A stretch of DNA of 64,000 nt from DATARR01 sp034666985 (GTDB taxonomy: Bacteria > Acidobacteriota > Thermoanaerobaculia > Multivoradales > UBA5704). The translations under genes and the position numbers were made by a program. Positions 17,608 to 25,786 of the stretch are shown here, piece after piece; within the stretch, counting starts at the first letter, position 1, and each line of letters begins with the position of its first letter. The stretch covers positions 54,254 to 118,253 of the forward strand of contig JAXDKS010000039.1 of NCBI GenBank assembly GCA_034666985.1. Reading direction: 5' to 3'. The notes under the pieces are model-generated. The model was not told the DNA's origin. It searched no databases and saw only the letters and a program-made list of their open reading frames with translations.

Positions 17608-18627
17608 ATGGATTGGAAGAATCAGAGTGTCCTCGTCACGGGCGGGGCCTCGTTCATCAGCTCGCACCTCATCGACCTTCTCGTGGCGAAGGGCGCGCGG
17701 CGCATCCGCGTCGTCGACGACCTTTCGAGCGGCCGGCTGGCCAACGTCCAGCAGCACATCGACTCGGGGGTCGTGGAGTTTCACCGCGAGGACCTCCTGG
17801 CTCCCGGCGTGGCGCAGCGCATGGTGGCGGGGATCGACGTCGTCTTCCACCTCGCCGCCATCCACGGCGGGCGGGGCTTCGTCGATCTGCACCAGGCCGC
17901 CTGCGCCCAGAACCTGGCCATGGACGGCCTGCTGGTCAAGGCCGCCCACGAGGCGGGCGCCGGCAAGTTCGTCTTCGCCTCCTCGGGCTGCGTCTATCCC
18001 AACCACCTCCAGGGGGACGTCGACCAGGAGCTCTACCTCGCCGAGGAGATGGTGGGTCCGCCCTATGACGCCGACAACATGTACGGCTGGGCGAAGCTGA
18101 TGACGGAGATGACGCTGCGCGCCTACGCCCGGGACTTCGGGCTCAAGGCCGCCTCCTGCCGCTTCTTCACCGTCTACGGCGAGCGCGGAGTCGAAAACCA
18201 CGCCGTCATCGCCATGATCGCCCGCGCCTTCGTACGCCAGGACCCCTTCGAGGTCTGGGGCGACGGCACCCAGATCCGCAACTGGACCTACGTCGGCGAT
18301 ATCGTCAGCGGCATGGTGCGCGCCGCCGAGACGATCGACGACGGCACCGCCGTCAACCTCGGCACCGAGGAGCGCACGCGGGTGATCGACGCCGTCCGCG
18401 AGGTGTTGCGCTACACCGGCCACGAGGCCGAGATCAAGCTCCTCCCCCACATGCCCACCGGACCGCTCAACCGCGTGGCCAGCAACCGCCTGGCCCGCCA
18501 GCTCCTGGGCTGGGAGCCGCAGGTGAAGTTCATGGACGGCCTGCACCGCACCATCGACTGGTACTTCTCCTCCCGGGAACGCGAGACCGTCAGCGGCTAC
18601 CTCGCCGGGATGCTCACCGAACGTTAG
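17608..18627 (+). CDS. NAD-dependent epimerase/dehydratase (extended SDR)
   Basis: This is a 339-aa protein of the UDP-glucose-4-epimerase-like group. The N-terminus reads VLVTGGASFISSHLIDLL: two of the three glycines expected in GxxGxxG (TGGAGFIGSHL in most relatives) are serines. The rest is canonical: VVDDLSSG, FHLAAIHGG, FASSGCVYPN (catalytic Ser region), YGWAK (Y-x3-K) and WTYVGDIVSGMV. It should interconvert or dehydrate a nucleotide sugar for the polysaccharide. The glycine changes may alter cofactor binding; the rest of the site argues against a dead enzyme. Confidence 0.92.
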   Translation: MDWKNQSVLVTGGASFISSHLIDLLVAKGARRIRVVDDLSSGRLANVQQHIDSGVVEFHREDLLAPGVAQRMVAGIDVVFHLAAIHGGRGFVDLHQAACAQNLAMDGLLVKAAHEAGAGKFVFASSGCVYPNHLQGDVDQELYLAEEMVGPPYDADNMYGWAKLMTEMTLRAYARDFGLKAASCRFFTVYGERGVENHAVIAMIARAFVRQDPFEVWGDGTQIRNWTYVGDIVSGMVRAAETIDDGTAVNLGTEERTRVIDAVREVLRYTGHEAEIKLLPHMPTGPLNRVASNRLARQLLGWEPQVKFMDGLHRTIDWYFSSRERETVSGYLAGMLTER

Positions 18628-18636
18628 CCGATTGCG

Positions 18637-19779
18637 ATGGCGCCCAAGGTCCACTTCAAGGGGCTGAACAGCCTGCGGTTCTTCGCCGCCCTGTTCGTGG
18701 TCATCGGCCATATCCCCCTCAACCAGGCGAGCCTCGGGCTGCCGCACCCCTCCTACGGGGCGCTCTTCTTCCGCGGCGCCTGTGCCGTCTCCTTCTTCTT
18801 CACCCTGAGCGGGTTCCTCATCACCTACCTGCTGCTGGAAGAGCGGCGGCGGACGGGGGACGTCGACGTCCGCAGCTTCTACATGCGGCGGGTGCTCCGC
18901 ATCTGGCCGCTCTACTTCGCGGTGGTCTTCGCCGGCCTCTTCTTCTATAACCTCCTGCTCCCCGCCGCCGGCGTGCCCTACAAGGTCCTGTACAGCCTCC
19001 CCCTGGCCGTCCTGCTCTACAGCTTCTTCCTCCCCAACCTGATGAACAGCCTGTACACCGTGGGAGGGATCCTCAATCCGTCCTGGTCCATCGGCGTCGA
19101 GGAGCAGTTCTATCTCTTCTGGGCTCCGGCCATGAAGCGCGTGCGCGAGCGGGTGCCCGCCCTCTGCTGGACCGTCTTCGCCGTCTTCCTCGCCGTCTCG
19201 ATCCTGAGCTACCTCGACGTCTTCGGCCCCGGCGTGTGGAAGAAGCTCGCGGGGCAGCTCCAGTTCCACTTCATGGCCGCCGGGGGCCTCTGCGCCTGGT
19301 GGCTCCACCGCCGCCGGGACCGGTTCCTCGCTCTGCCGGTCTTCACCAGCCGGGTGCTCCAGATCGTCCTCTTCGTGCTGCTCGCCGACTATTACCTGTT
19401 CAACCTCGCCCGCTGGAGCGGGCTGGCGGAGGAGGCGGCGCAGCTCGTCCTCTATCCCTGGCTCATCGTCAACGTCGCCGCTAACCCGCGCCACGTCCTC
19501 CGGGTCGAGAACCGGGCTTTCGACTACCTGGGGACGATCTCCTACGGCATCTACATGCTCCACATGATCGCCGTCTACGGCACCTCGGCCCTCTTCAAGG
19601 CGACCGGCTGGTGGCGGTGGCCCCTCGGGCTCTACTGCATAGCCTTCTACGCCATGGTCTTCGGGGTCACCTTCCTGCTGGCGCACCTCTCCTACCGGTA
19701 TCTCGAATCCCCCTTCCTGCGCCTCAAGGAGCAGCGCTTCTCGCTGCTGCCGTCCTCCCCCCGCGGCGCCCTGACCTGA
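18637..19779 (+). CDS. Acyltransferase family 3 (OafA/NodX-type) membrane protein
   Basis: This is a 380-aa protein with about ten transmembrane segments. FKGLNSLRFFAALFVVIGHI holds the conserved R and H of acyltransferase-3 proteins. FFTLSGFLITYLLLEERRR, FYMRRVLRIWPLYFAVVF and NPSWSIGVEEQFYLFWAPAM are all signature regions. The family moves acetyl or other acyl groups across the inner membrane onto glycans. It lies 9 nt after the epimerase gene and 12 nt before the next glycosyltransferase. Confidence 0.95.
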   Translation: MAPKVHFKGLNSLRFFAALFVVIGHIPLNQASLGLPHPSYGALFFRGACAVSFFFTLSGFLITYLLLEERRRTGDVDVRSFYMRRVLRIWPLYFAVVFAGLFFYNLLLPAAGVPYKVLYSLPLAVLLYSFFLPNLMNSLYTVGGILNPSWSIGVEEQFYLFWAPAMKRVRERVPALCWTVFAVFLAVSILSYLDVFGPGVWKKLAGQLQFHFMAAGGLCAWWLHRRRDRFLALPVFTSRVLQIVLFVLLADYYLFNLARWSGLAEEAAQLVLYPWLIVNVAANPRHVLRVENRAFDYLGTISYGIYMLHMIAVYGTSALFKATGWWRWPLGLYCIAFYAMVFGVTFLLAHLSYRYLESPFLRLKEQRFSLLPSSPRGALT

Positions 19780-19791
19780 GGGCCGCCCGCG

Positions 19792-20922
19792 GTGCACCGG
19801 CTGGTTTACCTGTGCGACTGGCTGCCGCCGGACTTCGGCGCCGTGGGGCAGTACAGCCTGCTGTTCGCCCGCGAGCGGGCCGCCCGGGGTGAGGACGTGG
19901 TGCTCGCCGGCCTCTCCTCGACGGCGGCCTCGGTCGAAGAGGAGCGGCCCGGGAGCGGCCGGCTGCGGATCGTCCGCCTGCGAGCGCCGGCCTATGACCG
20001 CTCGGACCTGCGCGGCCGGGCCCTGTGGACGGCGCGGACCGATCTCTCCCTGGTCTGGAAGCTCCGGCGGGAGATCCGCGGCGCCGACGAGGTGCTGTTC
20101 ACGGGCAGCCCGCCGTTCCTCATCCACCTCCTGGGACCGCTGAACCTGCTGCTGCGCAAGCGGCTGACCTACCGCATCACCGACTTCCACCCCGAATGCC
20201 TGATGGCCGAGCGGGCCGCGCAGGGGCCCCCCTCGCCGGCGCTGCGGCTCTTCTACCGCTGGACGGTGGCCCTGCGCCGCCGGGTCGACCGCTTCGAGGT
20301 GCTGGGGGAGGACCAGCGGGAGCGGCTCCTGGCGATCGGCGTCCGGCCGGAGCGCATCGTGCTCAAGCGCGATCCCTCGCCGGTGGAGATCCCGACCGGA
20401 ACCGAGCCTCTCCCCCCTCCTCCCGAGCTCGCCGGCCGGGTGATCCTCCTCTACTCCGGCAACTTCGGCGTCGCCCACGACCATGAGACCTTCGTCGCGG
20501 GATATCGGCAGCACCACCGGGAAGGCTCCGGTCGGGTGGCCCTCTGGCTCAACGCCACCGGCTCCCGGGCGGACCGGGTCGCCGAGGCGTTGCTGCGGGA
20601 GGGTCTGCCCTTCCATCGCAGCCGCCCCCTTCCCCTCGAGCTCCTGCCACGTCTCCTGGTGACGCCCGACGTCCACCTCGTCACCCTGCGCGATGAATTC
20701 GTGGGCTACGTGCTGCCGTCCAAGATCTACGGCTGTATCCAGTCCGGGCGCAGCCTCCTCTACATCGGCAGCCCGCGATCGGACGTGCACCTCCTGGCGT
20801 CGCGAGACCTGCCGCCCGGCCGCTATCGCCGGGTCGACGTCGGGGATGCGGCGGGGGTCGCCCAGGCCCTGGAAAATCTCGCCGCAGAAGCCGCGCGAGA
20901 CAAAAACGGAAATTTGCGGTAA
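19792..20922 (+). CDS. Glycosyltransferase, WcaI/WbuB-like (GT4)
   Basis: This is a 376-aa protein that starts with GTG at 19792, giving HRLVYLCDWLPPDFGAVGQY. LTYRITDFHPECLM and LYSGNFGVAHDHETFVAGYR fit the second domain of WcaI-like GT-B enzymes. The C-terminal FVGYVLPSKIYGCIQSGRSL corresponds to the donor site. It lacks the standard E-x7-E signature of other GT4 genes here. It ends inside the candidate promoter of the wecA-like gene. Confidence 0.85.
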   Translation: MHRLVYLCDWLPPDFGAVGQYSLLFARERAARGEDVVLAGLSSTAASVEEERPGSGRLRIVRLRAPAYDRSDLRGRALWTARTDLSLVWKLRREIRGADEVLFTGSPPFLIHLLGPLNLLLRKRLTYRITDFHPECLMAERAAQGPPSPALRLFYRWTVALRRRVDRFEVLGEDQRERLLAIGVRPERIVLKRDPSPVEIPTGTEPLPPPPELAGRVILLYSGNFGVAHDHETFVAGYRQHHREGSGRVALWLNATGSRADRVAEALLREGLPFHRSRPLPLELLPRLLVTPDVHLVTLRDEFVGYVLPSKIYGCIQSGRSLLYIGSPRSDVHLLASRDLPPGRYRRVDVGDAAGVAQALENLAAEAARDKNGNLR

Positions 20923-20925
20923 TAT
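20897..20925 (+). promoter_or_regulatory. Candidate sigma-70-type promoter for the wecA-like gene
   Basis: GAGACA (20897-20902) and TAATAT (20920-20925) are separated by 17 bp in the only AT-rich stretch of this region. The elements match four of six consensus bases each. They overlap the end of the preceding glycosyltransferase gene and lie about 75 nt before the ATG at 21002. This suggests the initiating transferase has its own transcript. Confidence 0.4.
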
Positions 20926-21001
20926 ACATCCAGCTAACTAGCGATCAGTAGAGCTGTTGGGGCGCCCTTGCGGGTCGCCGGTCGCATCGGAGTATTGCCG
21001 C

Positions 21002-22177
21002 ATGGATGGAATCCTGCTGTACGCTCTCGGCGCAGCCTTTGTCGCCGCCCTCGCCACCAACCTGATGGTGCCGCCCGTGACTCGTCTGGCGGTGGCCCTC
21101 CGCGCTCTGGACCACCCGGGCGAAAGGCGGATCCAGGCGGGCTCCGTGCCGCGCCTGGGCGGTGTCGCCATCGTCCTGGGCCTCGCCTTGGGCGGCGGCG
21201 TGATCACGGTCTCCCAATGGGGCCGGCTGGGCCTCGGAGCCGGCCGGGGCGAGATGGTCGCCCTCGCGCTGGGCACCAGCGTCGTCTTCCTCGTCGGCGT
21301 CGTCGACGACCTGGTGGGGGTTTCCGCCGTCAAGAAGTTCCTGTTCCAACTGCTGGCGGCGTGGCTCCTGGTTCGGGTCGGCTGGTCGTTCGAGGTGCTG
21401 CGTCTGCCCGGCCTGGGCGAGATCCACCTCGGGCTCTTCGGCGGGGCGGTCTCGCTGCTCTGGATCGTCGGCGTCACCAACGCCATCAACCTGATCGACG
21501 GGCTGGACGGCCTGGCCGGTGGTGTCGCCACCATCATCTCGGTGAGCTTCCTGGCCTACGCCCTCCTTCAGGGCAACCCGGGCACGGTCATCCTGATGGC
21601 GGCCCTGGCCGGCTCCTGCATCGGCTTCCTGCGCCACAACTGGGAGCCGGCGCGCATCTTCATGGGTGACTCCGGTTCCCTCACCCTGGGGTTCCTCCTG
21701 GCCGCCACGACCGTTCACTCGTCCTTGAAGGCCCCGGCGGCAGTGGCCATCCTGGTGCCTATCCTGGCCCTCGGAGTGCCGGTCATGGACACCCTGCTGG
21801 TGATGGTCGTGCGCTTCCTCGACCGGCCCAAGGGCCCCTTCACCAACCGGTTCCTGTGTATGTTCCGGGCCGACCGGAAGCACCTGCACCACCTCCTGGC
21901 CCATCTCGGCGGCAAGCGCTCCCGCATCGTGGCGATGATCTACTGCCTGGTCCTCTCCTTCTGCGCCCTGGCCCTGCTGGTCGCCATCACCGGCCAGACG
22001 GCCCTGGGCGTGGCCCTGGTGGTCCTCGAGTTCTCGGTGGTCCTGGCGATGCGGCAGAAAGGCTTGGCTGTCGAAGCCGGCCGTCTGGCACGCCTGCAAC
22101 GCGAGGAGATCAAGGCCGAAGTCCTCGGCCTGCAGGCCGAGCCGGTTATCGCCTCTGTCCGCCGCATTGCGAGCTGA
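21002..22177 (+). CDS. WecA/TagO/Rfe-family undecaprenyl-phosphate sugar-1-phosphate transferase
   Basis: This is a 391-aa polytopic protein. It transfers a (HexNAc) sugar-1-phosphate from a UDP-sugar to undecaprenyl phosphate, the first membrane step in O-antigen, capsule or teichoic-type glycans. Seen motifs: VVDDLVGVSAVKKFLFQ (D-D-x-x, carrier/metal site), VGVTNAINLIDGLDGLAGG, FMGDSGSLTLGFLLA, and HLHHLL late in the protein. The ATG at 21002 has GGAG 9 nt upstream; an earlier in-frame ATG at 20957 would add non-membrane sequence. It closes the polysaccharide locus and supplies its likely lipid-linked starter. Confidence 0.95.
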   Translation: MDGILLYALGAAFVAALATNLMVPPVTRLAVALRALDHPGERRIQAGSVPRLGGVAIVLGLALGGGVITVSQWGRLGLGAGRGEMVALALGTSVVFLVGVVDDLVGVSAVKKFLFQLLAAWLLVRVGWSFEVLRLPGLGEIHLGLFGGAVSLLWIVGVTNAINLIDGLDGLAGGVATIISVSFLAYALLQGNPGTVILMAALAGSCIGFLRHNWEPARIFMGDSGSLTLGFLLAATTVHSSLKAPAAVAILVPILALGVPVMDTLLVMVVRFLDRPKGPFTNRFLCMFRADRKHLHHLLAHLGGKRSRIVAMIYCLVLSFCALALLVAITGQTALGVALVVLEFSVVLAMRQKGLAVEAGRLARLQREEIKAEVLGLQAEPVIASVRRIAS

Positions 22178-22200
22178 TCCATCCTGGAGAAACCTGCGGC

Positions 22201-22410
22201 GCACGGGCTTGAACAGGAGCGCCCCGTCTCGTTCTACGTCGTCTTGGAAAGAACGACAGCGTCTTGCCGTAGGACAGGACGCCCTGGCAGGAACGAGGAC
22301 CCGCCGGCTCGTATACGGCAAGCCGCCGGAGAACAAGCCGTCCCGTCTGGAACGACGACGACGCGCCGTAACAAGACCGCCGCGTCAGGAATCAGGACGC
22401 GCTGTCGTAG
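22201..22410. repeat. Array of about ten degenerate ~20-nt units
   Basis: Between two convergent genes, a purine-rich decamer related to GAACRAGGAC recurs every 19-20 nt: GAACAGGAGC at 22211, GAACGACAGC at 22251, AGGACAGGAC at 22271, GAACGAGGAC at 22291, GAACAAGCCG at 22331, GAACGACGAC at 22350, TAACAAGACC at 22369 and GAATCAGGAC at 22389. Units at 22231 and 22311 are weak. The decamers between them are pyrimidine/G rich (GTCTTGCCGT, GCCCTGGCAG). I find no convincing gene in it. The spacing, near two helical turns, is the main evidence. Confidence 0.5.
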
Positions 22411-22412
22411 AG

Positions 22413-23375
22413 CTATTCATCTCGGAGGATGCGAGCGACGACCTCTTCGAGCCGCTCAAATCCCGAAGGATAGAGAAGCCGCCGCACCGGGACGCTCCGC
22501 ACCAGCCGGGCCAGGCGATCCAGCCGGGCGGGCTGCAGGCCGGCCGCTTCCATGAGTCGGGGCGAGAAGGAGTGGCGGACCAACTCGATCAGCGCCTCGC
22601 TGCGGGAGACCGGCTGGATCTCCACGGCGTCCCCCCCCTCCACCCGCGTCGCCAGGTAGATGCAGGCCAGGGGAGTGGAGGCGTCACGGAACGATCCGAA
22701 CCCTCCCTCTCCGATCGCGACGCTCCTCTTCTCGGAGTGTTTCTGTACCTGAGGCAGGTCGGCGTAGCGCCCAAGGAAGTGAGTGGCTTCGTCCGGCCAC
22801 ATCCGTATCAGCGGGTAGGAAGGGCGAACCTCCCAACAGTCCTCACTCTCCTCCACGACAACCAGGTCATCCGTCAATAAGGGAACTCCGGCAGTGACCA
22901 TCGCCGCAGCAAGCCCGCTCTTGCCACCGCCATGGCGAGACAGGAAGGCCACAACGCGGCCATCCACCGCGACCGCCGAGCCGTGGAGCGTCAGCAGGCC
23001 ACGTCGCTCGAACCAGTAAGAAAAGACTGGGCCGAGGAAGCGTAGCTCCCCGAGGTCACCCCCCTGCTCCGGAAGAAACGCGGCGATGCGATCGGCCTGG
23101 ATGCGAAATTCGCCAGCCCCCGGAAAGTGGAACAGCGAGCCTTCCGGTTCTGAATAAAGGGACCCTAGGCTCGTGCCGTTCTTGTCGCGGAAGGGGCTGG
23201 AGTAGAGAAGAGGCAAATCCCTCCGCTCTGGATCCAGGAGAGGCCGCGCCGAGAGAGAGAGGACTAAGTTCACGGTATCGAAACTCTGCGGCAATGGCAC
23301 CGTTAGGGGGAGGGTACCCGCAACGGTCAGGCCGAAAAGGCGGGAACGCCGGCCTAGGAGCGCAGTCGCCCTCAT
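22413..23375 (-). CDS. HPr-kinase-like protein, lasso-peptide tailoring kinase (K)
   Basis: This is a 320-aa protein. A P-loop (LSRHGGGKSGLAAAM, near residue 147) and LLTDDLVVVEE about 18 residues later match HPr kinase/phosphorylase-type folds. There is no HPr partner gene nearby; instead the gene directly follows a lasso precursor, sharing one base with its stop (TAATG). In paeninodin-type lasso clusters, HPr-kinase homologues phosphorylate the C-terminal residue of the precursor. I infer the same class of role here, on Thr60 or Ser57 of the precursor. It is the last gene of the operon. Confidence 0.85.
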   Translation of the reverse strand: MRATALLGRRSRLFGLTVAGTLPLTVPLPQSFDTVNLVLSLSARPLLDPERRDLPLLYSSPFRDKNGTSLGSLYSEPEGSLFHFPGAGEFRIQADRIAAFLPEQGGDLGELRFLGPVFSYWFERRGLLTLHGSAVAVDGRVVAFLSRHGGGKSGLAAAMVTAGVPLLTDDLVVVEESEDCWEVRPSYPLIRMWPDEATHFLGRYADLPQVQKHSEKRSVAIGEGGFGSFRDASTPLACIYLATRVEGGDAVEIQPVSRSEALIELVRHSFSPRLMEAAGLQPARLDRLARLVRSVPVRRLLYPSGFERLEEVVARILRDE

Positions 23376-23557
23376 TATGTCGCCTCACTGCCGCCACCCT
23401 CAGCATCGCCAGGGGGCTGAAATTCGCCCCCTGTCAGCTCGACGATCGATCCCCACTCCTGGAGCTGCGGGCTCTCGTACGGCTTCCTGGAGTGACAGGG
23501 CTCGGGGAGCTGCGTTCTCGCAGCGAGCTCCAGCTTCGTTTCGATTTCTTTGGCCAT
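23375..23557 (-). CDS. Lasso peptide precursor (A), 60 aa
   Basis: The ATG at 23557 has AGGAGA about 10 nt upstream. The product is 60 aa. The leader contains KPYESPQL, a Y-x-x-P motif (Tyr27, Pro30) of the kind bound by the RRE protein, followed by LQEWGSIVELTG. Thr42 sits at -2 if the core starts at Gly44. The predicted core is GEFQPPGDAEGGGSEAT (residues 44-60). Gly44 and Asp51 are positions 1 and 8, the right spacing for a Gly1-Asp8 isopeptide ring. No cysteine is in the core, so it would be class II. Alternative: core from Gly43 with a nine-residue ring. The frame extends upstream to 23647 but overlaps the cyclase. Confidence 0.85.
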   Translation of the reverse strand: MAKEIETKLELAARTQLPEPCHSRKPYESPQLQEWGSIVELTGGEFQPPGDAEGGGSEAT

Positions 23558-23591
23558 CGTGAGTATCTCTCCTGGGAGCTCTGTCAAGTGC

Positions 23592-25487
23592 TCATGCCAC
23601 GGCTCTGCCGGCTCGTCCTGCGAGACACCGGCTGCGGCGGATCGCATCGCAGCGTCTCAGCCAGATTTCGAGGGTGATGGCATACCACACGGCACACCGC
23701 GGTGCGTCGGGCCCACCATGGGCCAAGCCGCGATAAGTCGACCGTAATGCATTCCCGTCCACAAACCCCAGGTCGGCGCATCGAGGCTCTCGCAGGAGCT
23801 CCATGACCTCGCCTGCCGCTCGCTCCAGTAAGAGGAAATCAAGGAAAGGCAAAAACCGCGTCTTGTTCGCCCGTAGCCGGATCCGCTCCGGCAGGATCCC
23901 CGACATGGATCGTCGCAGGAGGTTCTTCGAGCTGCCCACGCGGAAGAGCTGCTCGCCCGGCAGAGCCAGGACGTACTCCACGAGCCGCCGGTCGAGGAAG
24001 GGGTGGCGCACCTCGATGCCGAAGGGAGCGCTGTTCCGGTCATGCCAGTTGGCGAGCCGCCAGTAGGCACGGGCCCTCATGACGTGGGCATGCACGGCCC
24101 GCCGCGAGGGGCTCGCGATGGGCTCCGCCATGAGACGTTCCGCGCGCCGGGCTCGCCGGCCGAATTCCGGCTGGATCAGGCGGGACAGGGATTCCTGTTC
24201 TTTGCCCAGCGCCCGGCGCAGCGCTCGCTCCGCGCGGGCGGAGAGGTGGGGACGCCCGAAGTACCGATAGAGAGACGACGCCACCGAGTCGCGTTGGCGC
24301 CGCGCGTGGCTCACGACTTCGCGCACGGCGGCCAGGTCTCCCCGCCGCAAACGCTCGGCATAGATGAGGGAGCTGCCACAGAGCAGACCGTCCCCACCGT
24401 GCCCCGTCAGCAGCACCCAGCTTCCTGCGGCGCCCATCCGACGCAAGATCTCCGCGGAGCAGGAGCGCCAGCCGACGAAGGGAGTGTCCGGGCTCAGGGG
24501 CAGGTCGGTCCGGGACTCCAACTGGTAGAGGGGCTCCGCGGGGACGGGTTCCACCGCCAGACCGAGCTCCTCCGTCATCGCCCGGCTGTAGGCCCGCTCG
24601 TCGCACCCGGCAAGACGGTCGAAGACGTAGGTATAGGCGCGAAGCTCGGCGCCGGTCGCACGCTGCGCACAAGCGGCCACCGATGTCGAGTCGAGGCCGC
24701 CGCTCATCGCGATCCCTGCGAAGCTCCCACAGCCGCGCAGGCGATCGGTCACGGACCGCTGAAACAGCTCGCGAAACCGATCCTCATAGTCCTCGTCTCG
24801 CGGGTAGCGGATCTCGCCGAGGTCTGGAGACCAGTAGCGCTCGACGCGCAGGTTGTCAGGGCTCGCGACCAGCCGCCGAGCGGGCGCCAGTTTGTGGATG
24901 GCCGCGAAGAAGCTCCGCTCCGAGTCCTCGGGCTGACACCCCAGGTAGGAGGCGATCTCGTCCTCGTTGTAGTCGTCGGGAACCACCGGATGCCGGAGGA
25001 CCTGCACGGCGTCCGAAGCGAAGCACACCAGCGAGCCCACGCGGGCATAGTGGAGCGGCTTGATTCCCATGGCATCGACGGCGCAGAGGAGCCGCTTCCG
25101 GGCAGCGTCCCAGATCGCGAACGCAAAGTCGCCGAGGAGGTGGTCGGTGCAAGCTTCGCCCCACTCGAGATAGGCGGCGAGGAGCAACCCGGCGTCGGAG
25201 ACGGCCGCGCCATCGATCGGGCCGAGCCGATCGATGAGCTCCGAGCGGTTGTCGAGGCGGCCGTCCAGGACGAGGCAGACCTGGTGCCGCGCATCGAAAA
25301 GCGGCTGGTCCAGCCCTGCCTTCCCGGCCGGGGCCTGAAGCGCCTGATGGGCGAGCCCGGCCTCTCCCAGGAAGCGATAAGTGATCCCGCCAGGGGCCCG
25401 GTAGGAGGAGGACTTCGCCATGTGCCGCAACGCCTCCGGATCGGCCCGGGGGTTCCCGAAGTCCACGATGCCGCAGATGCCGCTCAT
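23592..25487 (-). CDS. Asparagine-synthetase-like lasso cyclase (C)
   Basis: This is a 631-aa protein with an N-terminal class-II glutamine amidotransferase-like domain (MSGICGIVDFG) and a C-terminal AsnB domain with the PP-loop IAMSGGLDSTSVAA (near residue 260). The amidotransferase cysteine is residue 5, not residue 2 as in true AsnB, so glutaminase activity is doubtful. In lasso clusters this fold adenylates the acceptor Asp/Glu side chain and closes the macrolactam on Gly1. It overlaps the PqqD-like gene by 4 nt and is 34 nt from the precursor, which supports the cyclase role over ordinary asparagine synthesis. Confidence 0.9.
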   Translation of the reverse strand: MSGICGIVDFGNPRADPEALRHMAKSSSYRAPGGITYRFLGEAGLAHQALQAPAGKAGLDQPLFDARHQVCLVLDGRLDNRSELIDRLGPIDGAAVSDAGLLLAAYLEWGEACTDHLLGDFAFAIWDAARKRLLCAVDAMGIKPLHYARVGSLVCFASDAVQVLRHPVVPDDYNEDEIASYLGCQPEDSERSFFAAIHKLAPARRLVASPDNLRVERYWSPDLGEIRYPRDEDYEDRFRELFQRSVTDRLRGCGSFAGIAMSGGLDSTSVAACAQRATGAELRAYTYVFDRLAGCDERAYSRAMTEELGLAVEPVPAEPLYQLESRTDLPLSPDTPFVGWRSCSAEILRRMGAAGSWVLLTGHGGDGLLCGSSLIYAERLRRGDLAAVREVVSHARRQRDSVASSLYRYFGRPHLSARAERALRRALGKEQESLSRLIQPEFGRRARRAERLMAEPIASPSRRAVHAHVMRARAYWRLANWHDRNSAPFGIEVRHPFLDRRLVEYVLALPGEQLFRVGSSKNLLRRSMSGILPERIRLRANKTRFLPFLDFLLLERAAGEVMELLREPRCADLGFVDGNALRSTYRGLAHGGPDAPRCAVWYAITLEIWLRRCDAIRRSRCLAGRAGRAVA

Positions 25488-25759
25488 AAGGCCTTGACGA
25501 GCCCCCGGTCAACCAGAGTGTCGACGAATCGCGTGAGGTCCTCCCGCAACTGAGCCTCGGCCACGTCGTACTCCGCGAGGAGCGCGCGACAGACCGCCTC
25601 GATTTCCCCGTGAAGGTGGAGGAGTGACCACATGCGGGTGCCAACTTCGTTCAAACCGAAGTACTTCCCGCTTTCCGTGGCGAGGAGGACCGCCTCGCCG
25701 TCGAGGTCACGGAACAGCACGGTCTCAGGCACGGCCACTCGGGTCATTTTCGTAAGCAT
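25484..25759 (-). CDS. PqqD-like RiPP recognition protein (lasso B1)
   Basis: This is a 91-aa stand-alone PqqD fold: VLFRDLDGEAVLLATESGKY, FGLNEVGTRMW and a C-terminal helical part ending LVDRGLVKAL. Stand-alone PqqD-like proteins in lasso clusters bind the precursor leader and deliver it to the protease and cyclase. It is the first gene of the minus-strand operon B1-C-A-K. No protease domain is fused, so a separate B2 is needed. The start at 25759 is the first ATG; another in-frame ATG lies at 25747. No clear ribosome-binding site is visible for either. Confidence 0.9.
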   Translation of the reverse strand: MLTKMTRVAVPETVLFRDLDGEAVLLATESGKYFGLNEVGTRMWSLLHLHGEIEAVCRALLAEYDVAEAQLREDLTRFVDTLVDRGLVKAL

Positions 25760-25786
25760 AGGACCAGGTTATAAATCTCTCCCCCC

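Noticed and set aside
17563..20790. A 1075-codon open frame on the minus strand
   Set aside because: It is opposite to the epimerase, acyltransferase and WcaI-like genes, all with strong motifs. Composition is typical of GC-rich shadow frames.
22201..22410. Degenerate 20-nt units as CRISPR repeats or a small gene
   Set aside because: Units are too diverged for CRISPR repeats and have no spacer structure; translated frames are Arg-rich noise without a ribosome-binding site.
22413..23375. True HPr kinase/phosphorylase of the PTS
   Set aside because: No HPr or PTS gene nearby, and the gene is fused by overlap to the lasso precursor.
23592..25487. Ordinary asparagine synthetase B
   Set aside because: Cysteine is not at position 2, and the gene is coupled to a PqqD-like protein and a lasso-type precursor.
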